This document shows, piece after piece, positions 54,997-62,750 of a DNA stretch of 64,000 nt (its first letter is position 1; each line of letters starts with the position of its first letter). The stretch spans positions 186,001-250,000 of the forward strand of contig NZ_JAATVY010000007.1 in NCBI RefSeq assembly GCF_011947195.1, written 5' to 3'. This DNA is from Planosporangium thailandense. GTDB taxonomy: Bacteria > Actinomycetota > Actinomycetes > Mycobacteriales > Micromonosporaceae. The translations under genes and the position numbers were made by a program. Below the pieces are notes generated by a model that did not search any database, was not told the DNA's origin, and saw nothing but the letters and a program-made list of their open reading frames with translations.

Positions 54997-55036
54997 TCTA
55001 TTTGTCGATGAGTCAATACCCTGCTACCTTCCGGGC

Positions 55037-56107
55037 ATGTCCAGCTCGCCGCGACCGGGCGCCACCCGCAGCACGCTCGCCGAGGTGGCAGCGGCCGCCG
55101 GTGTCTCCGTGGCAACCGCGGCCCGGGCCCTCGGCAGCTACGGCTCCGTACGCCCGGAAACGGCCGACCGAGTGGTGGAGGCCGCCAGGAGGCTGCGCTA
55201 CAGCCGTAACGGCCTGGCGCGCTCCATGGTCACCGGTCGCACGCACACCCTCGGCGCCGTCGTCGCCGACATCGAAAACCCCTTCTTCGCCCGGGCGATG
55301 CGCGCCTTCTCCGACGTCGCGGGCCAGGCCGGATGCCAGGTGCTGCTGAGCAACACCGACGAAGACGTGGGAAGCGAGTGCGCCGCCGTCGAGGTCCTGC
55401 AGCGTCGGCGCGTCGACGGGATGCTCGTCGCCCCGGCGTCACCGGTGGAGGTCGCGCACCTGCACCGGGTGCACCGCAGCGGCACCCCCCTCGTCCTGCT
55501 GGACCGCGCCCTGCCGGGGCTGACCGCCGACAGCGTCGTGATCGACAACGTGCTGGCCGGACGCCTGGCGACCGAACCGCTGCTGGCCGCAGGCCACCGG
55601 CGGATCGCGATGGTGACCAGCGCCGACCTCGACGGACCGGACGACCCCCGGGCCACCCCGGGCCTCGGCCGCGTGGTCGGCTACCGGCAGGCGCTGCGCG
55701 TGGCGGGGGTCGACGTCGACGACGCGCTGGTCAGTACGGGCGACTTCCGCACCGCGTCGGCGGAGCAACGTACCCACGCCCTGCTGGCCGGGCCGCATCC
55801 ACCGACCGCCCTGGTGACGACCGACAGCAGCATGACCCTGGGCGCACTGCGGGCCGTGCACGCGCGTGGCCTGCGCATCCCCGACGACGTCTCACTGGTC
55901 GGCATCGACGACGCCGACTGGCTTCCGGTACTTGATCCGCCGGTTTCCGTGGTGGACCAGCCGGCGGCCCAGCTCGGCGCCCTGGCTGCCGGGTTGCTGC
56001 TGCGCCGGCTCGCCGAGCCCGGCGCTCCCCCCGTAATCCGTACACTGCCGGTGACCCTGATCTCCCGCGGGTCCGTCGGGCCGCCCGGTCTGCCAGGAGA
56101 TCATTAG
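55037..56107 (+). CDS. LacI-family repressor (first of two paralogues)
   Basis: The 356-residue regulator has an N-terminal helix-turn-helix (TLAEVAAAAGVSVATAARAL) and a hinge helix, followed by a periplasmic-binding-fold sugar domain (ADIENPFFARAM, IDNVLAGRLAT). It is the likely binder of the TGAGAACGTTCTCA dyads. A close paralogue follows 44 bases downstream. Confidence 0.9.
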   Translation: MSSSPRPGATRSTLAEVAAAAGVSVATAARALGSYGSVRPETADRVVEAARRLRYSRNGLARSMVTGRTHTLGAVVADIENPFFARAMRAFSDVAGQAGCQVLLSNTDEDVGSECAAVEVLQRRRVDGMLVAPASPVEVAHLHRVHRSGTPLVLLDRALPGLTADSVVIDNVLAGRLATEPLLAAGHRRIAMVTSADLDGPDDPRATPGLGRVVGYRQALRVAGVDVDDALVSTGDFRTASAEQRTHALLAGPHPPTALVTTDSSMTLGALRAVHARGLRIPDDVSLVGIDDADWLPVLDPPVSVVDQPAAQLGALAAGLLLRRLAEPGAPPVIRTLPVTLISRGSVGPPGLPGDH

Positions 56108-56151
56108 TCTGAACCGCATTTCACCCGCCCGAATGACGAGGAGACGACAGC

Positions 56152-57264
56152 GTGCCCCGTACCGCGGAAGGCCGGTCCACGCCCACGCTCCCCGACGTCG
56201 CACGGGCCGCGGGCGTCTCCACCGCCACAGCGGCACGCGCCCTGGGCGGGTACGGCTCGGTGCGCCCGGAGACCCGGCGCAAGGTGCAGGCCGCCGCCGC
56301 CGACCTCGGATACCGGGCCAATGGTCTTGCCCGCAGCCTCATCACCGGCAGTACCGACACGATCGGCGTGGTCCTGGCCGACATCGAGAACTCGTTCTTC
56401 GCCCGCGCCCTGCGCGGGATCGCCGACACCGCGCACGCCGCCGGCTTCGAGGTCGTGCTCGTCAACAGCGACGAGGACCTCGACAACGAGCGCAACGCGG
56501 TCCGCGTGCTGACCGAGAAGCGGGTGGACGGTCTGGTCGTCTGCCCCGCGGACGCCCGCGACATCTCGCACCTGCGCACGGTGCACGACGCCGGAATCCC
56601 GCTGGTGCTGCTCGACCGCCGCGTCCCCCGGCTGGCCGCCGACGTGGTCGGCATCGACAACCATGCCGCGGCCCAGGAGGCGACGGCGCACCTGATCGCC
56701 GCCGGACACACCCGCGTGGCCCTGTTGACCGGCGGCGACCCATCGCTCGCCGCCGCGCTCCAGGTACCCGACCTCGTCGGCGTCGAGCGGCTGGCCGCCA
56801 CCACGGTCGGCACCCGCGCGGCCGGGTACCGTGACGCCCTGCTGGCCGCGGGGCTGCCCGTCGATCCGGTGCTGGTCAGCGTCGAAGGCTTCCACCGCGC
56901 CGACGCGGCGGCCGCCACGCACCGCCTGCTCGGTCTACCCGAGCCGCCGACCGCGATCCTGGCCCTGGACAGCCTGTTGGCCCTCGGCGTCCTGCAGGCC
57001 CTGCGCGAGCGCGGGCTGACCTGCCCCGACGACCTCTCCGTCATCGGCTTCGACGACGCCGAGTGGGCACTGGTGTCCTCTCCCCCGCTGACGGTCGTGG
57101 CGCAGCCGGTGTACGAGATCGGCGCCGAGGCCTGCCGCCTGCTGCTGCGACGCATGCACGGGGGCGCCCACCGGGCCGTGCGCAAGGTCCTGCCGACCTC
57201 GCTGATCGTGCGTGGCTCGGTCGGCGCGCCCGCCCGCACGCGGCGCTCACCCGCCTCCGGGTAG
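56152..57264 (+). CDS. LacI-family repressor (second paralogue)
   Basis: This 370-residue protein is similar to the preceding LacI protein along its length, with near-identical helix-turn-helix sequence (GVSTATAARALGGYGSVRPET). The duplication suggests that the two may recognise the same or related operators and respond to different inducers. The start is a GTG at 56152. Confidence 0.9.
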   Translation: MPRTAEGRSTPTLPDVARAAGVSTATAARALGGYGSVRPETRRKVQAAAADLGYRANGLARSLITGSTDTIGVVLADIENSFFARALRGIADTAHAAGFEVVLVNSDEDLDNERNAVRVLTEKRVDGLVVCPADARDISHLRTVHDAGIPLVLLDRRVPRLAADVVGIDNHAAAQEATAHLIAAGHTRVALLTGGDPSLAAALQVPDLVGVERLAATTVGTRAAGYRDALLAAGLPVDPVLVSVEGFHRADAAAATHRLLGLPEPPTAILALDSLLALGVLQALRERGLTCPDDLSVIGFDDAEWALVSSPPLTVVAQPVYEIGAEACRLLLRRMHGGAHRAVRKVLPTSLIVRGSVGAPARTRRSPASG

Positions 57265-57339
57265 GCAACCCTGACGGCACCTCACCGGGAGCCGTGGTGA
57301 ATCGGGCACCATCGGCTGCGGCCCTTGCGTTCAACTAAC

Positions 57340-57370
57340 TTGTCTGACAACCTGTCGAAGTCATCAGACA
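57340..57370 (+). promoter_or_regulatory. Candidate GntR operator upstream of the second SIS gene
   Basis: TTGTCTGACAA (57340-57350) is a five-base inverted repeat around a central T. TGTCTGA (57341-57347) recurs as its complement TCAGACA at 57364-57370. The pair lies just before the second SIS gene (57414). The GntR gene is downstream in the same direction. Confidence 0.55.
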
Positions 57371-57413
57371 TCCATTCTTGTCGCCGAAAGGCGGCCCGAA
57401 CCACGGAGATCTC

Positions 57414-58427
57414 GTGCTCAACTTCGACGAGGACCGCTTCGTACGCATCCAGTCCGGCGCCATAGCACAGGCCCACGGCCTGCGCGCCGTCGTGGCCCAG
57501 GCCCTGGAGGCCGGCGCGACCAACCTGTTCCTGCTCGGTTCAGGCGGCGCCGGAATCCTCATGGAGCCCACCGCCCGCCTGCTGCGCGCCCGCTCCACCT
57601 TCCCGGTGTTCCACGAGATCCCGGCCGAGGTGCTGGCACAGGGCCACGCGCACCTCGGCGCCGCGTCGCTCGTGGTCATCCCATCGCTCAGCGGAACCAC
57701 CAAGGAGAGCCTCGAGGTCCTCGACCTCTGCCAGGCTCGCGGCGCCACCACCGTCGCCCTGACCGCCCACGGAGACAGCCCGCTCGCGCAGCGCGCCGAC
57801 CACGTCTTCGTGAACTTCGCCGCGGACGACACCTCGTGCGAGTCGTTCTACCTGCAATCCCTCGCCCTCGCTCTGGCGGTGATGCAGGAGCGCAAGGAGA
57901 TCGACTCGTTCGACTCCGTACTGGCCGAACTGGCGCTGCTGCCCACGCTGCTACTGGAGGCCAAGCGCGCTTTCGAGCCCCGGGCCAAGGCCTGGGCGGA
58001 GCAGATCCAGGACGAGCCGTACCACATCTTCACCGGCGCTGGCGCCACCTGGGCCCAGGCCTGGTACTACGCCATGTGCATTCTCGAAGAGATGCAGTGG
58101 ATCCGGACCCGCCCGGTGCACGCGAACGACTTCTTCCACGGCACGCTCGAACTCGTCGAACCCGGCGTCAGCGTCGTCGTGCTGACCGGCGAGGACTCCT
58201 CCCGACCGCTGTCACAACGGGTCGCCGCGTTCGCCGCCGAGCGCACCGACAAGCTCACCGTCTTCGACACGACCGAGATAGCGACCCCGGGCATCTCCCC
58301 CGACGTCCGCGCCCTCATCAGCCCGGTCCTGCTGGCGACAGTGCTGGAACGGGTCAGCGCCCACCTCGAGGTCCTGCGCGACCACCCGCTCACGACCCGC
58401 CGCTACTACCGGCGGGTGCGGTACTGA
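57414..58427 (+). CDS. Second SIS-domain FrlB-like deglycase
   Basis: This 337-residue protein has two SIS domains (LLGSGGAGILMEPTA, VVIPSLSGTTKES, then TGAGATWAQAWYYAMCILEEMQW and HANDFFHGTLELV) and the closing LTTRRYYRRVRY, similar to the FrlB style. It resembles but is clearly diverged from the SIS protein at 53946. I chose the GTG at 57414 because GGAG lies five bases upstream and the family opening VLNFDEDRF follows; the frame starts earlier at 57378. It may serve a different glycated substrate. Confidence 0.83.
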   Translation: MLNFDEDRFVRIQSGAIAQAHGLRAVVAQALEAGATNLFLLGSGGAGILMEPTARLLRARSTFPVFHEIPAEVLAQGHAHLGAASLVVIPSLSGTTKESLEVLDLCQARGATTVALTAHGDSPLAQRADHVFVNFAADDTSCESFYLQSLALALAVMQERKEIDSFDSVLAELALLPTLLLEAKRAFEPRAKAWAEQIQDEPYHIFTGAGATWAQAWYYAMCILEEMQWIRTRPVHANDFFHGTLELVEPGVSVVVLTGEDSSRPLSQRVAAFAAERTDKLTVFDTTEIATPGISPDVRALISPVLLATVLERVSAHLEVLRDHPLTTRRYYRRVRY

Positions 58428-58437
58428 CAGCCGAGCG

Positions 58438-58465
58438 CCCCGGCCGGGACGCGCCCCGGCCGGGG
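58438..58465 (+). terminator. GC-rich hairpin after the second SIS gene
   Basis: Arms of 11 bases (CCCCGGCCGGG and CCCGGCCGGGG) with a six-base loop begin 10 bases past the stop at 58427. No T-run follows, as is usual in high-GC genomes. Confidence 0.6.
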
Positions 58466-58524
58466 AACCGGCCACCCGGCGTCGCTTCTAGGATGGGCCC
58501 GCCCGGCCAAAGGAGGAGGACCGC

Positions 58525-59244
58525 ATGACCGACCGCCGGCCGATGTCGGCGCAGCTGCGTGACCACCTCATCGAGGACTTCACCCGCCGCGGGCTGACCC
58601 CCGGCGACCGGCTTCCCACCGAGGCCGAGATCGCAGAGCAGTTCGGAGTGGGCCGCAGCACCGCGCGCGAGGCCCTCAAGCTGCTCGAACAGGAAGGCCT
58701 GGTGGTCGCCGAGCAGGGCCGCGGCCGCTTCCTCTCCACGCTCAGCGTGCTCAAGGTCGAACGGCCGATCACCCGATTCGAATCGGTGACGGCGATGCTG
58801 GCGGCACTCGGGTACCACGCCCGTACGCTCGTGCTCTCCGTCGAGGAGGGGCCGCCCACGCCGGAGGAAAGACAGGCGCTGCGGCTACGCGGTCGCGCGC
58901 AGGTCGTACGGCTGGAGCGGCTGCGCTCGGACGGGGAGAACCCGCTCGTCTACACCGTCGAGGCCGTCCCCCGGGAGGTGCTGCCCGGCCCCCTGCGACA
59001 CGTCGACTGGACCGGATCGCTCACCGACCTGCTCGGGGCGCACGGGCACCTGCCGGTCTCCTCCACCGCCCGGCTCCAGGCCGTCGACCTGCCGGAGGTG
59101 GCGGCGACCCGCTACCACCTCGACAGCCTCGGCCCGTGGTTGCTGGTGACCGAGACCGCGGTGACCGCCAGTGGCCGACCGGTGCTGCACGCCTCGGACT
59201 ACCATCGCGGCGACGCCTTCGCCTTCCACGTCGTGCGCAGGTAG
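58525..59244 (+). CDS. GntR-family (HutC-type) regulator, FrlR-like position
   Basis: This 239-residue regulator has the winged helix-turn-helix of GntR proteins (LPTEAEIAEQFGVGRSTAREALKLLEQEGLVV) and a HutC/UTRA-type effector domain. FrlR and FraR regulators of Amadori loci belong to this group. GGAGGAGG precedes the ATG. It probably binds the TTGTCTGACAA element ahead of the SIS gene. Confidence 0.88.
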   Translation: MTDRRPMSAQLRDHLIEDFTRRGLTPGDRLPTEAEIAEQFGVGRSTAREALKLLEQEGLVVAEQGRGRFLSTLSVLKVERPITRFESVTAMLAALGYHARTLVLSVEEGPPTPEERQALRLRGRAQVVRLERLRSDGENPLVYTVEAVPREVLPGPLRHVDWTGSLTDLLGAHGHLPVSSTARLQAVDLPEVAATRYHLDSLGPWLLVTETAVTASGRPVLHASDYHRGDAFAFHVVRR

Positions 59245-59281
59245 AGCTTCCACCCGGGACGGCGTTGTGGGAGGAGACGCC

Positions 59282-59752
59282 ATGAGGTTCGGACCGAGGC
59301 GGCTCGCCGCGCTGATGCCCGCAGCCGCCCTGCTGCTGACCGTCGGCGCCGGCTGCGCCCAGCCTCCGGCACCGAGCGACGCGTCGGTGCTGCAGGCCGG
59401 CGAACGCCAACTGGACGCCGTCCACGTGCCGGCCGACTGGGAGATCGCGACCCTGCCCAACTCCGGCCGCCGCAACGGACGGCTCTACTGGGAGCGTGCC
59501 TACCGGGCACACCTGACGGTCGAGGACGCCACCCGCGTCTACGTCAAGGCGATGACGGATGCCGGCTGGACACGCGACACCAGTTGCCTTGGCCCGGGCG
59601 ATCGGCAGTGCTACACGTACGACAAGGATGGGCTGCACGTGTTCCCGTTGTTCACCTCGATACCGTGCCTGGACGGCTCCCACCCGTGCACGCGCGTCGC
59701 CATCGACGCATCGGTGACCAGCCTACGGAAGATCAAGACCGCCGGACCGTGA
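59282..59752 (+). CDS. Small lipoprotein of unknown function
   Basis: This 156-residue protein has a lipoprotein signal with lipobox VGAGC near residue 25. The mature part (AGERQLDAVHVPADW...) has four cysteines and no recognised domain. GGAGGAG lies close before the ATG. It follows the GntR gene by 37 bases. Confidence 0.75.
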   Translation: MRFGPRRLAALMPAAALLLTVGAGCAQPPAPSDASVLQAGERQLDAVHVPADWEIATLPNSGRRNGRLYWERAYRAHLTVEDATRVYVKAMTDAGWTRDTSCLGPGDRQCYTYDKDGLHVFPLFTSIPCLDGSHPCTRVAIDASVTSLRKIKTAGP

Positions 59753-59756
59753 CGCC

Positions 59757-59855
59757 GGGTACCGCATCGGTGCGTCCACCATCCGCCGCATCCTCCAGAA
59801 CCGCGGGGTACCACCGGCGTCGACGCGCCAACCATGCTCGGCAATCCTCGGCTGA
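59757..59855 (+). pseudogene. Transposase/integrase fragment
   Basis: Reading this frame gives GYRIGASTIRRILQNRGVPP followed by a short tail and a stop. This is typical of the helix-turn-helix linker ahead of the DDE core of IS481/IS3-type transposases (IGASTIRRIL...PP). About 30 residues remain of 300-400, with no catalytic core or terminal repeats found. It marks an old mobile-element insertion at the edge of the RiPP locus. Confidence 0.6.
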
Positions 59856-60251
59856 GCCCGCGCCGCTCGCACGCGACGGGCCACCAATATTCGCCCGGCC
59901 CGCAGCCGCCGCTTCTCCTGCGCCAAGCGGCGCCGGCGCGCTACCGCCGTGCCCATGGCGGCCGCCACGGACATCAACTCCATGATCCCGCGCGACGGCG
60001 GCATCCGTTGCCTACTCAAGAAGCGCTCGAGCGTCAAGCCACCACACAAAACCTCTATATAGAGCTACCGCTATTAGATTGCCCGCCTACGCTCGCAATG
60101 GCCCGTGCGTCGAGCGCGCAGGCGACCGCACCCGGGCGACGAGGATCGCGGGCGGGCGATCTTGATTGATAGCTTCAAATATAGAACTATTCAGACGGCA
60201 GCCGGACGCCGGCCGAAGCGATGACAGAGACCAACGACGCACGGGGGCGCG
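59856..60251. other. AT-rich leader ahead of the lantibiotic dehydratase gene
   Basis: No clear gene. The stretch at 60040-60210 is AT-rich, unlike its surroundings, and holds a perfect 12-base palindrome CTCTATATAGAG (60053-60064). A related ATATAGAACTATT element recurs at about 60179. A promoter or operator for the dehydratase gene is likely. A RiPP precursor gene was looked for and not found. Confidence 0.5.
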
Positions 60252-62750
60252 ATGAGTCACTGGCAGGTAGTACCTGTGGTCGCTCTGCGCCAGGCGGGCT
60301 TCCCGCTGGACCTGCTGGACACTCTCGTGACGCCGGACGCGGCGCAGGAGGCGGCGCAGGTGCGCGAGGCGGCCGACCGGACCCGCGCCCGGGCACGCGT
60401 TCTCCTGGACAAGCTGAGGGGTACGCCCGCCGCCTCGGCCCGTCCCCGGCTGGGCATGTTGGGCACACTGCCCGCCGACGTGCCGGGCGCCGATGCGTAC
60501 CGGCAGGAGCTGGCGGCGCTCACCGCGACCTGGCAGCGGTTCGAGCGGGCCCACCAGGCGCGCCTGGCGACAGCAGGCTCGGCGGTCACCGCGATGTTCC
60601 GGGAGACCCCCGCGCTGCGGGAGGTCCTGCTGCTGTCCAACGACGCCCACTTCCCACGGTTCGCGGCCTGGCTGGACCGGCCCGACGAACCGGGCGGTCG
60701 CAGTGGCCGCAGGATGACCGATATGTTGACCCGCTACCTGCAGCGGGTGGCGGCCAAGAACGAAACGACCGCCCATTTTGGACCGATCACCGCAGGGCGC
60801 CTCGAGTCCGGTCCCCCTGGCGTGCGGTGGACCGACGTCGGGCGGGGAGACCGTCGGGTCTTCTGTGCGCACTGGGCGGCCGAGGCTCTCGCCGACGCAC
60901 TCAGTCGCCGGCCCGGGTTGCGCGACGCGGTGCGGCCCCGACGGCGTCCGCTCGCCTTCCTCGATGGTGACCGGGTGCGTGTGTACTCCCCCGCCACCAC
61001 CACCGGGTTCCTCGCCGACTGGCGCTTCGAAAAGATCGCCGACGAGCCGGTAGCGGCCACAGCGGCCTGGCTGCTGTCCCGGTGTGACGGCGTGCGTACC
61101 GTCGGAGAGCTGCGCCGGGCCTGGCCCGGCGGTGATCCCGCCGGGCTCGAGGAGACGATGGCCGAGCTGGCCGCTCGCGATTGGCTGGTGGCCCGATTCG
61201 AGATTCCGGTCGGTGTGGCCGATCCCTTGGCGGCGCTGCGTGCGGCACTGCCCGACCCGACGGCGTCCGCCGCCGCGGCCGAGGGGCATCGGCTGGTGAG
61301 CGAGCTCGCTGACCTGCTGGCCGCGTTTGCCGCGGCGGCGCCGACCGAGCGACCGGCCGCGCTGGCCGCCGCGAAGGCGGCGTTCACGGCGGCCACCGGC
61401 TCCGCCGCCAATCGCAACGAGGGGCGGCACTACGCCGACCGGGCCATCTACTACGAGGAAGGGCACAGCCGGGTCCGCGACCTGACGCTCGGCGCCGACC
61501 TGGCCCGGCTGCTCAGCGAGGAGTTGGCCCCCGTCTACGACCTCGTACTCGCCGGACCACGGCTGCGTATCCGGCGTGAGCGGGAGATCCTCGCCCGTTG
61601 GATGACGGGCCGGTTCGGCACCGGGCGGCCGGTGCCGCTCGCTGAGTTCTTCGCTGGCTACCTCGACGACCGGGCCGCCCTGTCAGCCGAGTGCGATCCC
61701 GTCGACGCCGAGTTGGCGCGCCTCGACGACGACGTCACCGACGCCCTGCTGGCCGGAGCCGACCCGGATACGTCCGAGGTCACCGTGCCGGCCGAACGAC
61801 TGGCCGTCCTGATGGCCAGCTATCCGGCCGACCCGGCGGCGGTCTGCAACCCCGACCTGCTGCTGGCGGCCGGCAGCGCGGCGGACATCGCGGCGGGCCG
61901 GTACACGGCCGTCCTGGGCGAGTGCCACGCGGTACGCGAGCTGCTCTGCCACTCCAGTTACGCGCCGCTGCTGGCCGAACAGGCGCCGGAGCTGGCCAGC
62001 CTCGTGCACGAGGGCTACCGCGGCCTGCTGGCGCCGGACGAGATCCTGGTCGACCTGGTCCGGTCGCATCCGAACAAGACCGGCGCGCAGTTGAGATTTC
62101 CCATCCCCGATGTGGAGATCACCGGGCGCTCCGCCAAGGAGCGGGGCCGGCGGATCCCGATCGAGCGGCTGTACCTGATCGTGCATGGCGGCCGGGTGGA
62201 GCTGCGCGCCCATGGCATCGAACAGCGCCTGCGGCCGCTCTCCGTGCCCGCCGGCGGCCCCAGCATCCGTCAGGACCCGCTCTCCCCGCTGGGCTTTCCC
62301 CGGCATTTCGGCGGGGTGACGTTGCGCTCGCCGCACCGCAACCACGTGCCGCGAATCCGGTACGGCCGGGTGGTGCTGCGACGTGAGAGCTGGCGGTTGC
62401 CGGTCGACGCCCTGCGCGGGACCCCACCCATCCCGGGCACCGGCGCCACCGACGCCGCTGACTTCTACGCCGTCCAGGCGTTGCGGGCGCGACTCGGACT
62501 GCCACGACACCTGTTCGTCAAGGTACCCGGCGAGCCGAAGCCGTTCTTCGTCGACCTGGAAGCCCCGCTGTTGGTGCGTCAGCTCTGCCGCACCGCCCGT
62601 ACCCGGACCGGCGTCGTGGAGGTCTCTGAGATGCTGCCCGGCCCGGACCAGTTGTGGCTGACCGTCGACGGCCGCGGTCACACCAGCGAACTGCGCTACG
62701 CCGTCTTTTCCGGACCGGCGTCAGGTCCGGCTGGAGTTCCGGGCCGATGA
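60252..62750 (+). CDS. Lantibiotic dehydratase-family protein (LanB N-terminal type)
   Basis: This 832-residue protein belongs to the LanB family. In full-length members, the N-terminal domain transfers glutamate from glutamyl-tRNA to Ser/Thr of a precursor peptide. The family opening WQVVPVVALRQAGFPLDLLD, the signature RVAAKNETTAHFGP (residues about 165-178), and the C-terminal HLFVKVPGEPKPFFVDLEAPLLV support this. A separate elimination domain (SpaB_C, about 270 residues) is not present. It is therefore a split thiopeptide-type enzyme or a PEARL-like aminoacyl ligase. Its stop overlaps the ABC gene start by four bases. Confidence 0.88.
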   Translation: MSHWQVVPVVALRQAGFPLDLLDTLVTPDAAQEAAQVREAADRTRARARVLLDKLRGTPAASARPRLGMLGTLPADVPGADAYRQELAALTATWQRFERAHQARLATAGSAVTAMFRETPALREVLLLSNDAHFPRFAAWLDRPDEPGGRSGRRMTDMLTRYLQRVAAKNETTAHFGPITAGRLESGPPGVRWTDVGRGDRRVFCAHWAAEALADALSRRPGLRDAVRPRRRPLAFLDGDRVRVYSPATTTGFLADWRFEKIADEPVAATAAWLLSRCDGVRTVGELRRAWPGGDPAGLEETMAELAARDWLVARFEIPVGVADPLAALRAALPDPTASAAAAEGHRLVSELADLLAAFAAAAPTERPAALAAAKAAFTAATGSAANRNEGRHYADRAIYYEEGHSRVRDLTLGADLARLLSEELAPVYDLVLAGPRLRIRREREILARWMTGRFGTGRPVPLAEFFAGYLDDRAALSAECDPVDAELARLDDDVTDALLAGADPDTSEVTVPAERLAVLMASYPADPAAVCNPDLLLAAGSAADIAAGRYTAVLGECHAVRELLCHSSYAPLLAEQAPELASLVHEGYRGLLAPDEILVDLVRSHPNKTGAQLRFPIPDVEITGRSAKERGRRIPIERLYLIVHGGRVELRAHGIEQRLRPLSVPAGGPSIRQDPLSPLGFPRHFGGVTLRSPHRNHVPRIRYGRVVLRRESWRLPVDALRGTPPIPGTGATDAADFYAVQALRARLGLPRHLFVKVPGEPKPFFVDLEAPLLVRQLCRTARTRTGVVEVSEMLPGPDQLWLTVDGRGHTSELRYAVFSGPASGPAGVPGR

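Noticed and set aside
53292-55349. 685-codon plus-strand frame across HAD, SIS and LacI genes
   Set aside because: It overlaps three well-supported genes, and its sequence has no family features.
59955-60062. 35-codon frame just ahead of the dehydratase, a possible RiPP precursor
   Set aside because: No ribosome site, only one cysteine, and no leader-core pattern; kept only as a weak possibility.
60221-60970. Plus-strand frame overlapping the start of the dehydratase gene
   Set aside because: Out-of-frame shadow of the dehydratase; arginine/glycine/proline-rich.
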